Assembly (NCBI RefSeq): GCF_000620125.1
Contig: NZ_JHVL01000005.1
Span: forward strand, 1-64,000
From: Clostridiisalibacter paucivorans DSM 22131
Lineage (GTDB): Bacteria > Bacillota > Clostridia > Tissierellales > Clostridiisalibacteraceae
Length of the DNA: 64,000 bases
Direction: 5' to 3'
The notes beneath the pieces were generated by a model. The model made no database searches. It had not been told where the DNA came from and saw only the letters and a list, made by a program, of their open reading frames with translations. This document shows, piece after piece, positions 44,177 to 54,030 of this stretch. Position numbers and translations under genes: made by a program. The stretch's first letter is position 1; each line of letters begins with the position of its first letter.

Positions 44177-44875
44177 TCAATTTACAAAGGTTTTATACCC
44201 CGTTAATTGATGTAATATTTCTCTATCCTTTTTTACTATAATAATTACTTCATATATCCTTCCATTATTAAACCCATTTACAGCAAAATCTCTTTCAACA
44301 TTAAAGTATGTAACTATACTTCCACCTTTATTTTTAAATGTCACTTTATTCTTATCCGATTTTACAAAGTATAAATTTAAAATAACTCCATCAATATAAT
44401 TTTCTCCAGTTATCAATACATTGGACCTATTATCAATATCTATTAAAATGTCTACATCATTATCTTGAAAATTTATAAGTTTTTCTCTATTTATATTGAC
44501 AATATTGTTATCTACCACTATATTAACACTATTATTTTCACTTACTATATCATCGCCTATTTCAATATCGTACTCTTTTTCTTCTATCATCTCTTCTATG
44601 ATATCAAAATCATATTCATGGATTTGATTAGACTTTATTTCAATGCTAAAACCATTTACCTCTACCATATCATCTTTGGGGGCTTCATGTTGAGATTTTA
44701 TATATTCCATTTTTTGTTGTGCTAAAGCCATAGCTTGCATTATATTATCTGATTTTTTATTTATTTTCATTGAAGATAAATAAAGAGAATATATAGGTAA
44801 AACTATAATGCTTAATATTCCTAATGCAATTAATATTTCTAAAAGCGTGAATCCCTTTTCCATGTCTTTAAACAT
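44177..44875 (-). CDS. minor prepilin (PilV/GspI-like)
   Basis: The signal KG then FTLLEILIALGILSIIVLPI has Glu at mature position 5. The long spine helix continues with NIMQAMALAQQKMEYIKSQH, the PilV/GspI pattern. The C-terminal part is beta-rich. At 232 residues it is larger than most GspI proteins. It is 4 bases before the PilX-like gene. Confidence 0.82.
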   Translation of the reverse strand: MFKDMEKGFTLLEILIALGILSIIVLPIYSLYLSSMKINKKSDNIMQAMALAQQKMEYIKSQHEAPKDDMVEVNGFSIEIKSNQIHEYDFDIIEEMIEEKEYDIEIGDDIVSENNSVNIVVDNNIVNINREKLINFQDNDVDILIDIDNRSNVLITGENYIDGVILNLYFVKSDKNKVTFKNKGGSIVTYFNVERDFAVNGFNNGRIYEVIIIVKKDREILHQLTGYKTFVN

Positions 44876-44947
44876 ATATATCCCTCGCCATTTATATCTC
44901 TTTTGTTATCATTTCTTGTATCAGATATTGATTTTTATCTAAATAAA

Positions 44948-45733
44948 TCATTGATTACCAGTACCTTTACTATTATTTTTATAAAAGGGATTATCCCTTC
45001 CATATTTTCTTTTTATGTTCCAAATATCATTGTCTTTTATCTCTAATTTAGGTACTGAAAATAATTCTAATCTCATATTACCAGTTAATACCCCATTTTT
45101 ACTTGAAGCTATATTACAGTTTTTAATTAGTATCTTTTTTCTATAATTTTCTATATTATCTATCAAATCTATAATTTCTGAATATTTGCCATTGAAATTA
45201 ATGTCTACAATTATAGAAGCTATCTCAATTGTTTTTTCCCTGTCTCCATTTGATTCTTTATTTTTCCCATTATAACCATTATTTTTTATAACATCCGTAC
45301 CTTTTAAATAGGCATCCACCAATGTATTTATGTAGTGTTTTTCTTGTTTAATTTCTTTAATCTTTTCCCTATCATCTACTGGTCTTAATTGTATATCTTC
45401 AAAAACTATAGAATCGGATAAAATTTTAGCATCTTTAATCATTTGGTTTAAATCAACTATAATTTGCTCTTGTATTATATTAGAACAAAATAACTTATCA
45501 AAACTCTCAACTTTTCCATTTAATAACTTATATTTTGTTAATATATCATCACTCTTTTTTATACTATTTTCCATCACAGCTTTCTTATCCTTATATGTAT
45601 TTAATTCATCTTGCAATTTTTGAATTTTTATTCTTTGTGGTTTGAAAATCAGTTTATAATATGAGGTAAATATTACTAATATAATAAATATACCAATTAG
45701 CTTTTTTTCTCTTTTAGTCAGATTCATGTTCAT
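44948..45733 (-). CDS. pilO: PilO-like type IV pilus alignment protein
   Basis: PilO works with PilM and PilN to link the cytoplasmic motor to the pilus. One N-terminal helix (LIGIFIILVIFTSYYKLIFK) is followed by a coiled coil and a ferredoxin-like domain with IVDINFNGKYSEIIDLIDNI. Identity is weak in sequence and is strengthened by the pilM-pilN-pilO order. The start overlaps pilN; ATG at 45733 is chosen for its spacing to AAGG. Confidence 0.8.
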   Translation of the reverse strand: MNMNLTKREKKLIGIFIILVIFTSYYKLIFKPQRIKIQKLQDELNTYKDKKAVMENSIKKSDDILTKYKLLNGKVESFDKLFCSNIIQEQIIVDLNQMIKDAKILSDSIVFEDIQLRPVDDREKIKEIKQEKHYINTLVDAYLKGTDVIKNNGYNGKNKESNGDREKTIEIASIIVDINFNGKYSEIIDLIDNIENYRKKILIKNCNIASSKNGVLTGNMRLELFSVPKLEIKDNDIWNIKRKYGRDNPFYKNNSKGTGNQ

Positions 45734-46283
45734 TACCATCCTTAAAAATACATTTCATATTAAAAATAAAAGAATTGCTTTCTCTATACTTATCTATATT
45801 GTTTACATGAACTATTTTAAACAAATCCATCTTTTTTAAATTATGTTGAAATGCTGCTATTGAAACTCTATCTTCTGATATCCCTTGAATTTGAATGCTA
45901 GATGTATCTATATTGAAAATTGTAAATTCTAACTGATATGGAATAGTATCCTCTATATCTTTAAATAATTGAATATTTATTTTATCTTGACTAATAATAC
46001 TAGATTCTATCTCCAACAATATACTATGATATTCTTTCATGATTTCAACCTTTTTGTTCAATGTATTAGTTTCTTTTAATTTTTCTAAAGGCATTTCATC
46101 ATTTATACATACCTTTATTTCTTCAATTTCTTCATTCATATTTTTAATTTTAATATTATTCCAAGTAAAAAGACCTAGCATCAATACAGTCACTATTCCT
46201 CCTATCACCAGATTCTTGAAGGTGTCGTCTTTAATAATCTTATTATCTTCTATATATGGAAAAAAGAAATTAAAGTCTTTCAC
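45714..46283 (-). CDS. pilN: PilN-like type IV pilus protein
   Basis: The N-terminus is MKDFNFFFPYIEDN, the PilM-binding type of motif, then one helix (FKNLVIGGIVTVLMLGLFTW), a coiled coil and a small domain. GTG at 46283 fits AGGTGA; the GTG at 46292 is less likely. It overlaps pilO and abuts pilM. Confidence 0.8.
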   Translation of the reverse strand: MKDFNFFFPYIEDNKIIKDDTFKNLVIGGIVTVLMLGLFTWNNIKIKNMNEEIEEIKVCINDEMPLEKLKETNTLNKKVEIMKEYHSILLEIESSIISQDKINIQLFKDIEDTIPYQLEFTIFNIDTSSIQIQGISEDRVSIAAFQHNLKKMDLFKIVHVNNIDKYRESNSFIFNMKCIFKDGNEHESD

Positions 46284-46292
46284 AATAGTCAC

Positions 46293-47345
46293 CTACTTAA
46301 GTCGTTTAATTGCAGCTATAGCATTTAAATAATAATCTAAATCTATATTATTTACACACTTATCTTTTTTTATATTACTTATATTTTTAATCTTAAACGT
46401 ATCTATATTTAAATACTTTGAAAACTGTTCTTCTATACCTAGTATCTTAGAGCCACCGCCATATAAGTATATGGTATCTATAATGTTTTCTATTTTTCTA
46501 CTACTATAATATTTAAATATCTTATCTATTTCCCTTAACCAATTACTTATAACTGTATATACAATGTTCTTCAATATATCAATAGTGTTAACATCGCTAT
46601 TAGAAAATATCTTTTTCTTTTTTATTTCTTGTCCTTGTAATAAAGACACATTAAAGGCTTTAGCAATAGCTATGTCTATATCTCTACTCCCCATATCTAA
46701 AATCTTGCTAAATTGATATATCCCTGATGACAATATATTTATATCTATAGTTTCAGCACCTATATCTATATATGCAATAGTCTTTTGAGTTGTAAATTCA
46801 CTTTGATTGATCAACACATCTTGTCCAAATATTTTCATCACCCCATTGGCATTTATATCTAATGCAACAGGTTTGAGCGTCAAACTTTTTAATAAATCAA
46901 AATACGTATCTACAATGTCTCTATTAATAGCTACTACTAATATTCTTGCCTTCTCCATACCATCTATATTTATCTTTTCCAATAATTTGTACTGGATTAT
47001 GTACTCATCTAATACTATTGGAATATACTGTTGAGCTTCTATCTTTGCCATCTTTAAAAGCTCATCTTCCTTCGCCATTGGAAGTAAAAATTCTCTATTT
47101 ATAATGGATTTACTTTTCAAAGTACATATAACTTCTGATTTTTGTATATCTTTCTCTTTCAAAAAATGTTTTAATGAAAATTCTACATCTTCTCTGTTTA
47201 CAATTTTCCCATCATCTATGCTATTTTCAGGTGTACTAATAGTTTTCAAATCTTCTACTAAAACATATTTTCCCTTATATCTCCCAATGGCTATTTTTAT
47301 ATTAGCACTCCCCATATCTAATGATATCACTTTTTTACTAAACAA
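46293..47345 (-). CDS. pilM: type IV pilus assembly protein PilM (actin-like ATPase)
   Basis: An FtsA/actin-fold protein of the cytoplasmic ring. The phosphate loops are ISLDMGSANIKIAIG near the start and IAYIDIGAETIDINILSSGI near residue 190; IYLYGGGSKILGIEEQF is the adenosine motif. The length is about 350. TTG at 47345 follows GAGGTGG better than GTG at 47354. It starts the pilMNO block. Confidence 0.88.
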   Translation of the reverse strand: MFSKKVISLDMGSANIKIAIGRYKGKYVLVEDLKTISTPENSIDDGKIVNREDVEFSLKHFLKEKDIQKSEVICTLKSKSIINREFLLPMAKEDELLKMAKIEAQQYIPIVLDEYIIQYKLLEKINIDGMEKARILVVAINRDIVDTYFDLLKSLTLKPVALDINANGVMKIFGQDVLINQSEFTTQKTIAYIDIGAETIDINILSSGIYQFSKILDMGSRDIDIAIAKAFNVSLLQGQEIKKKKIFSNSDVNTIDILKNIVYTVISNWLREIDKIFKYYSSRKIENIIDTIYLYGGGSKILGIEEQFSKYLNIDTFKIKNISNIKKDKCVNNIDLDYYLNAIAAIKRLK

Positions 47346-47368
47346 TATGTCCACCTCAACACTCTTAA

Positions 47369-48115
47369 TTATAAGATGAAATCTATGTACATATTAAAAA
47401 TCTCATCTCTATATAATATAGTCACAACAGCAGCAATAGATATAAATGGACCAAAGGGTATAAAATCCTTCCTTTCCTTTTTACCTGTTGCCAACAACAT
47501 AACCGAAACTATTGCTCCAATTATAAAAGACATAAGTAATGTTATTAATGTGTATTTAGGACCAAATGTCATCCCTAACATTGCCATAAGTTTTATATCT
47601 CCACCACCCATTGCTCCTTTAGTTAAAATTGCTATTACAAATAGTATTCCTCCGCCTAATAATAGTCCTAAAACCCCGTTAAACAAATAATCTAAGCTAT
47701 TATACAATGTAATTAATGTTATATTTGTTAGAAAACCAAATAATAATATTTTATCAGGTATAATTTGATAATCGTAGTCTATAAAAGATATTACTATCAG
47801 TATACTTGAAATAATAGCATAATTTAAAAATAATATAGAAAAACCATAGTTTATAAACATAAGTACATATATTATCCCATTTAAAAATTCCACTAAAGGA
47901 TATCGCCAAGATATCCTTTGATTACAATGACTACATCTGCCCTTTAGAAATATGTAATTGATTATAGAGACTATATGGTGGTTTTTCACTTCAATTCCAC
48001 AACTTGAACAATGAAATAAAAGATATGTAAAAGATTGTCTCTTAGGTAAGCCATATATGCATGTGTTTAAGAATGAACCTATTAATATTCCAGATATAAA
48101 TATAATGTAAATCAT
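47369..48115 (-). CDS. pilD: prepilin leader peptidase / N-methyltransferase
   Basis: This A24 aspartic protease cleaves prepilins after Gly and methylates the new N-terminus. The four-Cys zinc motif of the methyltransferase domain is present (CSSC near 36 and CSHC near 60). The catalytic Asp residues are in FIDYDYQIIPDKILL and MGGGDIKLMAMLGM. About seven helices fit 248 residues. All five prepilins in the operon are probable substrates. Confidence 0.95.
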   Translation of the reverse strand: MIYIIFISGILIGSFLNTCIYGLPKRQSFTYLLFHCSSCGIEVKNHHIVSIINYIFLKGRCSHCNQRISWRYPLVEFLNGIIYVLMFINYGFSILFLNYAIISSILIVISFIDYDYQIIPDKILLFGFLTNITLITLYNSLDYLFNGVLGLLLGGGILFVIAILTKGAMGGGDIKLMAMLGMTFGPKYTLITLLMSFIIGAIVSVMLLATGKKERKDFIPFGPFISIAAVVTILYRDEIFNMYIDFIL

Positions 48116-48119
48116 ATTG

Positions 48120-48554
48120 TCACTCTTTTACATTATTAATTCCTGTTTTGTAAAGAAGCTTTCCACCCTCTGAGTACTTTACCATTACTATTTTCTCCCC
48201 CTTATCATTAACTGTAAATGTAATCTTAAAATGTTTGCCTTCATACTGTGCATTTAAATCCGATGCCCCGACATATTTTTCATCCACTAAAATTCCTTTT
48301 TCATCTTTACCTTTACTTCCATCAGCTAGTGTTTCACTTTCAGGAATTCCATTCATTTGAATATACATTTCTGCTGACTTACCTATATTGTTTGCAGTTA
48401 TCTTATCAGCCTTCAATATAGCATCTTCTTTGACCCCAATTAATTTTGGTACTGCTATAACCGCCAATATGCCCAATACTGCCAATACCATAATTAACTC
48501 CACCAATGTAAAACCTTTTTTACTATTCTTCATCATCTTATCGAAAGGTCTCAT
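48120..48554 (-). CDS. major type IV pilin / ComGC-like prepilin
   Basis: The 144-residue prepilin has a 14-residue basic leader ending KKG, then FTLVELIMVLAVLGILAVIA with Glu at mature position 5. The globular domain is small (about 95 residues), with a C-terminal beta region (HFKITFTVNDKGEKIVMVKY). Its position right after pilC and its simple form suggest the main fibre subunit. Confidence 0.85.
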   Translation of the reverse strand: MRPFDKMMKNSKKGFTLVELIMVLAVLGILAVIAVPKLIGVKEDAILKADKITANNIGKSAEMYIQMNGIPESETLADGSKGKDEKGILVDEKYVGASDLNAQYEGKHFKITFTVNDKGEKIVMVKYSEGGKLLYKTGINNVKE

Positions 48555-48590
48555 TATTTATTTCACTCCTTTCCTATAGATATGTATTTC

Positions 48591-49802
48591 TTAATACTGT
48601 ATAGTATTAATCATATCAAACATAGGCAATACAATGGCAATTACTATAGCCCCTATTATTAAAGCCATAAACATTATCATCAATGGCTCTAATAATGTAG
48701 TCATCTTTTGAAGGGCTGATTCTACTTCTTCATCATAAAAATCTGCTGTTTTGTCCAAAATTTCATCGAGGGCACCTGATTCCTCACCTACATGTATCAT
48801 GGATTCCACCATTGGAGGAAAAATATTCATATCTCCTATAGGCTTGGACAATTCCGTGCCTTTTCTTACAGCTTCCTTAGCATTTAATATACCTTGGCAT
48901 ACTAATTTATTTCCCACTACTCTAGATACTATATCTAAGCTATGTATTAATGGCACTCCACTGGAAATAAGGGTAGAAAGGGTCCTAGTAAATCGAGAAA
49001 TAACTATTTTTTCTATTACCCCTTTTACTATAGGTATTTTGAGTTTTATACTATCTAACCATAATCTTCCCTTGTCCATATTTATAAACCTTTTTAACAT
49101 ATATATCATAATCATTGACATAGATATCAATATATACCAATATCCTTTAATTATATCACTTGTATATAAAAGTAACCTAGTAGGGAATGGTAAATCTAGC
49201 CCAGAACCTGAAAACATCCCTATAAATGTAGGCATGACAACAGTAAGTAAAAATACAACTACTATTATTGCAACTATACTTAAAAGTAGTGGGTATACCA
49301 ATGCATTTTTTACTTTATTGTTTATTTTATTTTCCTTTTCATAATGAAATGCCATTCTATCCATTATTACATCTAAATTACCACTAACCTCTCCTGCTTC
49401 TATCATATTTATCAGGAGTTCTGGAAAAACTTCTCTATGCTTACCCAAAGACTCAGAAAAAGTTGCCCCCTTTTGTACATACTCATATACATCTTCTATT
49501 GTTTTCTTTAATTTATTATTCTCGGTCTGTATCCCCAATATATTAAGACAATTTATTATAGGTATCCCCGCATTTAACATTGTATGAAACTGTCTACAAA
49601 ACACAGCTAAATCTTTTATTTTAATCCGTCCAAAAGGATTTTTAATATTTCTATCTTCTCCTATTGATTCATTAAGAATATTTATGGGATATTCTCCTCT
49701 TTGTCTTATCATATATATTACTTCTTCCTTGCTACCTCCATATATTTCCCCCTTTATTTTTTTACCATTACTATCCATTGCATTATATCTATATATGGGC
49801 AT
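48591..49802 (-). CDS. pilC: type IV pilus inner-membrane platform protein PilC
   Basis: A GspF-family protein with two repeated cytoplasmic helical domains separated by membrane helices. Signature segments are VFCRQFHTMLNAGIPIINCL and, in the second repeat, RFTRTLSTLISSGVPLIHSL. The length of 403 is typical. It is the platform on which PilB and PilT act. Confidence 0.95.
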   Translation of the reverse strand: MPIYRYNAMDSNGKKIKGEIYGGSKEEVIYMIRQRGEYPINILNESIGEDRNIKNPFGRIKIKDLAVFCRQFHTMLNAGIPIINCLNILGIQTENNKLKKTIEDVYEYVQKGATFSESLGKHREVFPELLINMIEAGEVSGNLDVIMDRMAFHYEKENKINNKVKNALVYPLLLSIVAIIVVVFLLTVVMPTFIGMFSGSGLDLPFPTRLLLYTSDIIKGYWYILISMSMIMIYMLKRFINMDKGRLWLDSIKLKIPIVKGVIEKIVISRFTRTLSTLISSGVPLIHSLDIVSRVVGNKLVCQGILNAKEAVRKGTELSKPIGDMNIFPPMVESMIHVGEESGALDEILDKTADFYDEEVESALQKMTTLLEPLMIMFMALIIGAIVIAIVLPMFDMINTIQY

Positions 49803-49825
49803 TTTATTAACACCTCAAATTTTCA

Positions 49826-50881
49826 TTATATACCAATAAATCTTTTTACCATATCTTTATCTATGGCATAACTAATTAAAATGTCTTTATTTATTACTCC
49901 TTGCTTATAAAGATTTATCAAGGAATTATCCATAGTTAACATACCAAACTTATTTCCTGTTTGAATAACTGTCTGTATTTGATGAGTTTTCCTCTCTCTT
50001 ATCAGGTTTTTTATAGCAGTATTAGCAATCATTATCTCCAATGCTACAGTTCTTCCGGCTCCATCATCTCTAGGCAATAATTGTTGTGATATTACTCCTT
50101 CTAATACCGATGAAAGCTGTATTTTAATCTGATGTTGATAATGAGGAGGAAATACATCTAATATTCTATCTATAGTTTTAGCAGCTCCTATAGTATGTAG
50201 TGTAGACAATACTAAATGCCCTGTTTCAGCTGCAGTTAAAGCTATGGATATAGTCTCCATGTCTCTCATTTCTCCTACCAAAATTACGTCTGGATCTTGT
50301 CGCAATGAAGCCCTAAGTGCAGTAGCAAAAGATTTTGAATCATTTCCTATTTCTCTTTGATTAACTATGCTTTTATTATGTCTATGTAGGTATTCTATAG
50401 GATCTTCCAGGGTAAGTATATGACATTCCCTTTGATTATTAATAGCATTTATCATAGATGCCAATGTAGTAGATTTTCCACTACCTGTGGGACCTGTTAC
50501 CAATATAAGTCCTCGTTTCTTTTGACATAAATCACTGATTGTAGGGGGCAATCCCAACTCCTTTATAGTTGGAACCTTTAATGATACTGATCTTATAGCA
50601 ATACCATATGTACCTCTTTGTTTATATACATTTACTCTAAATCTTCCTAAACCCTGTAAAGACACAGAAGTATCTATTTCTCCATTATTATTTAATATTT
50701 CGAACTGTTCTTCATTTAAAAATTCCGTTACTAACTTTTCATTTTCTTTTGAAGTTAGCGAAGGGTAATTCAATTTTTTAAGTTTCCCATTTACTCTCAA
50801 TACTGGGGGATATCCTACTGTTATATGTAAGTCTGAAGCCTTATTTTCAACTGTTTCCTTTAATAATTCAACTATATTCAT
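49826..50881 (-). CDS. pilT: pilus retraction ATPase PilT
   Basis: PilT powers pilus retraction and twitching. Walker A is GPTGSGKSTTLASMI near residue 133, the Asp box is LTLEDPIEYLH, and the Walker B region is DPDVILVGEMRDMETI; the AIRS-type motif appears as RKTHQIQTVIQTGNKFGM. The length is about 351. Its presence means the pili are probably dynamic rather than a static secretion pseudopilus. Confidence 0.94.
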   Translation of the reverse strand: MNIVELLKETVENKASDLHITVGYPPVLRVNGKLKKLNYPSLTSKENEKLVTEFLNEEQFEILNNNGEIDTSVSLQGLGRFRVNVYKQRGTYGIAIRSVSLKVPTIKELGLPPTISDLCQKKRGLILVTGPTGSGKSTTLASMINAINNQRECHILTLEDPIEYLHRHNKSIVNQREIGNDSKSFATALRASLRQDPDVILVGEMRDMETISIALTAAETGHLVLSTLHTIGAAKTIDRILDVFPPHYQHQIKIQLSSVLEGVISQQLLPRDDGAGRTVALEIMIANTAIKNLIRERKTHQIQTVIQTGNKFGMLTMDNSLINLYKQGVINKDILISYAIDKDMVKRFIGI

Positions 50882-50891
50882 ATTCAATCAC

Positions 50892-52577
50892 CTACTCCAT
50901 ATTATAAGTTACTCTATTCATTTCATCTATAGTAGTTGTACCATTTAATACCAATTCTCTGCAATTTTCATATAATGAAACCATTCCTTGAGCTATAGCC
51001 TCTTTTCTCAAATCTGTTACACTCTTTCCTATATCTATAATATCCTTTATGTTATTTGTTATTGGCATAATTTCATGTATAGCTATTCTTCCCTTATATC
51101 CAGTATAATAACATTGAGGACATCCTTTCCCTTTATAAAGTACTGCGCTATCATCGATGTCTAATAATTTCATTTCATATTTACTAGCATAGTATTTTTC
51201 TTTGCAATTTTTACAAATTTTTTTTACCAATCTCTGGGCTAATACTGCAACTAGAGATGAAGATACCATATAAGGCGCCACTCCCATATTTAAAAGTCTA
51301 GTAATAGTGGTAGGAGCATCATTGGTATGCATAGTAGTTATGACAAGATGACCTGTTATTGAAGCCCTTACAGCTATTTGAGCCGTTTCAATATCTCTTA
51401 TCTCTCCTATCATTATTACATCAGGGTCTTGTCTAAGTATAGACCTTAATCCATTAGCAAATGTCAATCCTGTTTTTGTATTCACCTGAACTTGATTTAT
51501 ACCATTTAATCTATATTCAACTGGATCTTCTACAGTTATTATATTTTTATTTATAGTATTCAATTCTGTCAATATAGTATAAAGTGTTGTGGTTTTTCCA
51601 CTACCAGTGGGGCCTGTTACTATAATCATACCATTTGGAGTTTTAATTATATTATTAAATTTTTTCAAATTGTCTTTAGTAAATCCTAAGTCTTTTTTAA
51701 ATATTAACGCACTGGTTCTGTCCAATAATCTCAATACAATTTTCTCTCCAAAAACAGTAGGTAATATAGATATCCTCAAATCTATATACTTATTATCCAC
51801 CTCTGCCTCTACTCTACCATCTTGTGGTATTCTTTTTTCTGCTATATCCATTTTGCCCATTATTTTTATTCTAGTGACTATAGCCGAATGGGTAGATTTA
51901 GCAGGTCTCATAATTTCTTGAAGTTCTCCATCTATTCTAAACCTCACCCTAACTTCTTTTTCTAATGGTTCTATATGTATATCACTAGCTCTAGATTTTA
52001 CAGCTTGTCGTATTATAGCGTTTACCAGTCTAACTACAGGGGCATTGTCTACATCCGTAGTTAACTCCTCTTCTATTTTCTTTTCATCTATATCATACTG
52101 CTTTTCAAAGTCTTCTATTGCCTTCTCTGCATTTTGTTTATCATAATACTGGTCTATATAATATGATATCTGCTTTCTAGTAGATATTACTGGTTCTACT
52201 TTAAGACCTGTATATATCTCTACATCATCTATAGCAAATATATTTAATGGATCTGCCATAGCTACCTTTATTTTATTGTTTTCTTTTTTTATAGGTATAA
52301 GTGTATATTTTTTGGCCATATTTTCTGTTATAAGCATAGTAGTTTCTGGATCTATATAAAATTTATCTAAATCCAGACATGAAATCCCCAATTGAAGCTC
52401 CAATACCTCAATTAATGCCTCTTCAGTTATATAACCCTTTTTTATCAATATTTCTTCAAGCTTTTTACCCGAACTCTTCTGTAATTGAAATACCTCTTTT
52501 ATTTGTCTATCATTTAATTCACTTATTGATAATAGTAAATCTTTAAACTTCACTTTTTCTCTTTTCTTATCTTCCAT
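50892..52577 (-). CDS. pilB: pilus extension ATPase PilB (GspE family)
   Basis: The motor for pilus assembly. An N-terminal MshEN-type domain (residues 1-150) precedes the ATPase with Walker A GPTGSGKTTTLYTIL near 328, VEDPVEYRLNGINQV, Walker B DPDVIMIGEIRDIETA and the zinc tetracysteine CKNC...CPQC near 457-490. The MshEN domain in relatives binds c-di-GMP; whether it does here is open. It is the first gene of the pil operon, with a SigA-type promoter upstream. Confidence 0.95.
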   Translation of the reverse strand: MEDKKREKVKFKDLLLSISELNDRQIKEVFQLQKSSGKKLEEILIKKGYITEEALIEVLELQLGISCLDLDKFYIDPETTMLITENMAKKYTLIPIKKENNKIKVAMADPLNIFAIDDVEIYTGLKVEPVISTRKQISYYIDQYYDKQNAEKAIEDFEKQYDIDEKKIEEELTTDVDNAPVVRLVNAIIRQAVKSRASDIHIEPLEKEVRVRFRIDGELQEIMRPAKSTHSAIVTRIKIMGKMDIAEKRIPQDGRVEAEVDNKYIDLRISILPTVFGEKIVLRLLDRTSALIFKKDLGFTKDNLKKFNNIIKTPNGMIIVTGPTGSGKTTTLYTILTELNTINKNIITVEDPVEYRLNGINQVQVNTKTGLTFANGLRSILRQDPDVIMIGEIRDIETAQIAVRASITGHLVITTMHTNDAPTTITRLLNMGVAPYMVSSSLVAVLAQRLVKKICKNCKEKYYASKYEMKLLDIDDSAVLYKGKGCPQCYYTGYKGRIAIHEIMPITNNIKDIIDIGKSVTDLRKEAIAQGMVSLYENCRELVLNGTTTIDEMNRVTYNME

Positions 52578-52608
52578 GAAATCACCTTTTTAACTATTAT
52601 TACCTATA

Positions 52609-52637
52609 ATTATACACCATTTTACGTATATTTTAAA
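52609..52637 (-). promoter_or_regulatory. SigA-type promoter of the pilus operon
   Basis: TTTAAA (52632-52637) and TATAAT (52609-52614) are spaced by 17 bases on the minus strand, 32 bases before the pilB ATG. The -10 is perfect and the -35 weak. Confidence 0.6.
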
Positions 52638-52654
52638 TCTTTCAAATTTTTATT

Positions 52655-52683
52655 AATAAAAAAAAGACCCAAAAGGGTCTTTT
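52655..52683 (-). terminator. terminator after the ABC exporter operon
   Basis: The stem AAAAGACCC / GGGTCTTTT with a 4-base loop is followed on the minus strand by TTTTTATTAATAA. Confidence 0.9.
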
Positions 52684-52688
52684 AGATT

Positions 52689-54017
52689 CTATTGTCTGCG
52701 TAATGCTTCTACAGGCGGTACAGATGATGCTGATATAGCTGGATAAACTCCAAATAACAGTCCTGATAGCAATGCTACAATTGTTGCTATCTTTATAGCT
52801 TGTAGACTTATAGCTGTCTCAAATCCATAATTCTCAAACATATTCATTCCCCATATGCCAGCAACAATGCCTGCTATACATCCTATAATACTTACATACA
52901 GTGCTTCTAAAATAAACTGGAATAATAAATCGCCCTGTTTAGCACCTAATGCTCTTCTTACTCCTATTTCTTCCGTTCTCTCCGTTACAGCTACAAGCAT
53001 TATATTCATAATACCCAAACCACCTACTAAAAGAGATACTGCCGCTATACCTCCCAATAACAATGTCATTACTCTATTGGCCTTATCTGCTTCCTCTACT
53101 AATTTATTTAAACTAGTAATAGTTAAAATATCCTCTCCTGTACCTGGCAATAGTGGTTTTTTAGGTTTAGGTGCAGGTCCAGGTGCATCCATAGGAGGAC
53201 CTACTTCCTCTTCCATATTTTCTCCATCTCCACCGCCTTCAGATGGTACTGGTGTAGGAGCACTTTGGTCCATTCCTAATTTTCTTTTAAATATTCTACC
53301 TAACTGCACAACAGCTAAATCTGCATCTTTAGCCGATGATGCCTTAGCCCATATTTCTTCTACAGTTCTTTTTTCTGCAATTTTTTGAGCTGCTGTATAT
53401 GGAATGACTACCTTGTCATCTATATTTTCTGCTTGGCCTGCACCTTTCTTTTCTAACACTCCTATTATTCTATAGCTCTGACCATTTAAAGTTATAGAGC
53501 GTCCAATAGGGCTCCGTCCATCCAATAATCCTACTCCTAAATTGTAGCCTAAAACTACAACATGGGATCTCTGATTTACATGCCATTTAGTAAAAAAATG
53601 TCCTGCTATCAATTTATGATCCCTTATTTCTGGAAATTCATTGTTTACTCCTAAAATTTCAACATTTCCTCTAGCCCTCTTCCATCTCATTATAGATTTA
53701 GTCTGTACTACTGGACTAGCCTTCTCTAACCCATTTACTCTCTCTACCAATTCTTGAGCTTCTTTTGCTTCAAACTCCACAGATTGATCATGGGCTGTTA
53801 TTGTTATTACATTAGAACCTAAACTTTTAAACTGTTCTACAACTGCCTTTCTAGCCCCTTCACCAATTCCCATTAAACTAACAACAGAAGCTACTCCAAT
53901 TGCAACTCCTAATATGGTAAGTGCAGATCTCAAGGGGTTTGACAATATACCATGGGCAGCCATTTTAGCGGTAAACCACCATCTGACTAACATAGAATAT
54001 AACTTGCTTTTATTCAT
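52689..54017 (-). CDS. MacB-like ABC transporter permease
   Basis: The topology is that of MacB/FtsX permeases: one N-terminal helix (LTILGVAIGVASVVSLMGIG), a large extracytoplasmic domain, and three C-terminal helices with NIMLVAVTERTEEIGVRRAL and a PPVEAL end. Between residues about 245 and 290 lies a low-complexity Pro/Gly/Glu insertion (APTPVPSEGGGDGENMEEEV onward), unusual for the family. It is the last gene of an ATPase-adaptor-permease operon; the cargo is unknown. Confidence 0.9.
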   Translation of the reverse strand: MNKSKLYSMLVRWWFTAKMAAHGILSNPLRSALTILGVAIGVASVVSLMGIGEGARKAVVEQFKSLGSNVITITAHDQSVEFEAKEAQELVERVNGLEKASPVVQTKSIMRWKRARGNVEILGVNNEFPEIRDHKLIAGHFFTKWHVNQRSHVVVLGYNLGVGLLDGRSPIGRSITLNGQSYRIIGVLEKKGAGQAENIDDKVVIPYTAAQKIAEKRTVEEIWAKASSAKDADLAVVQLGRIFKRKLGMDQSAPTPVPSEGGGDGENMEEEVGPPMDAPGPAPKPKKPLLPGTGEDILTITSLNKLVEEADKANRVMTLLLGGIAAVSLLVGGLGIMNIMLVAVTERTEEIGVRRALGAKQGDLLFQFILEALYVSIIGCIAGIVAGIWGMNMFENYGFETAISLQAIKIATIVALLSGLLFGVYPAISASSVPPVEALRRQ

Positions 54018-54030
54018 CTAAACCCCCTCC

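Noticed and set aside
48751-49344. 197-residue plus-strand frame
   Set aside because: Lies wholly antisense to pilC, whose sequence is unmistakable; the reverse frame has no ribosome site or family pattern.
52855-53388. 177-residue plus-strand frame
   Set aside because: Antisense shadow of the MacB-like permease; its Pro/Ser-rich stretch is the complement of the low-complexity insert.
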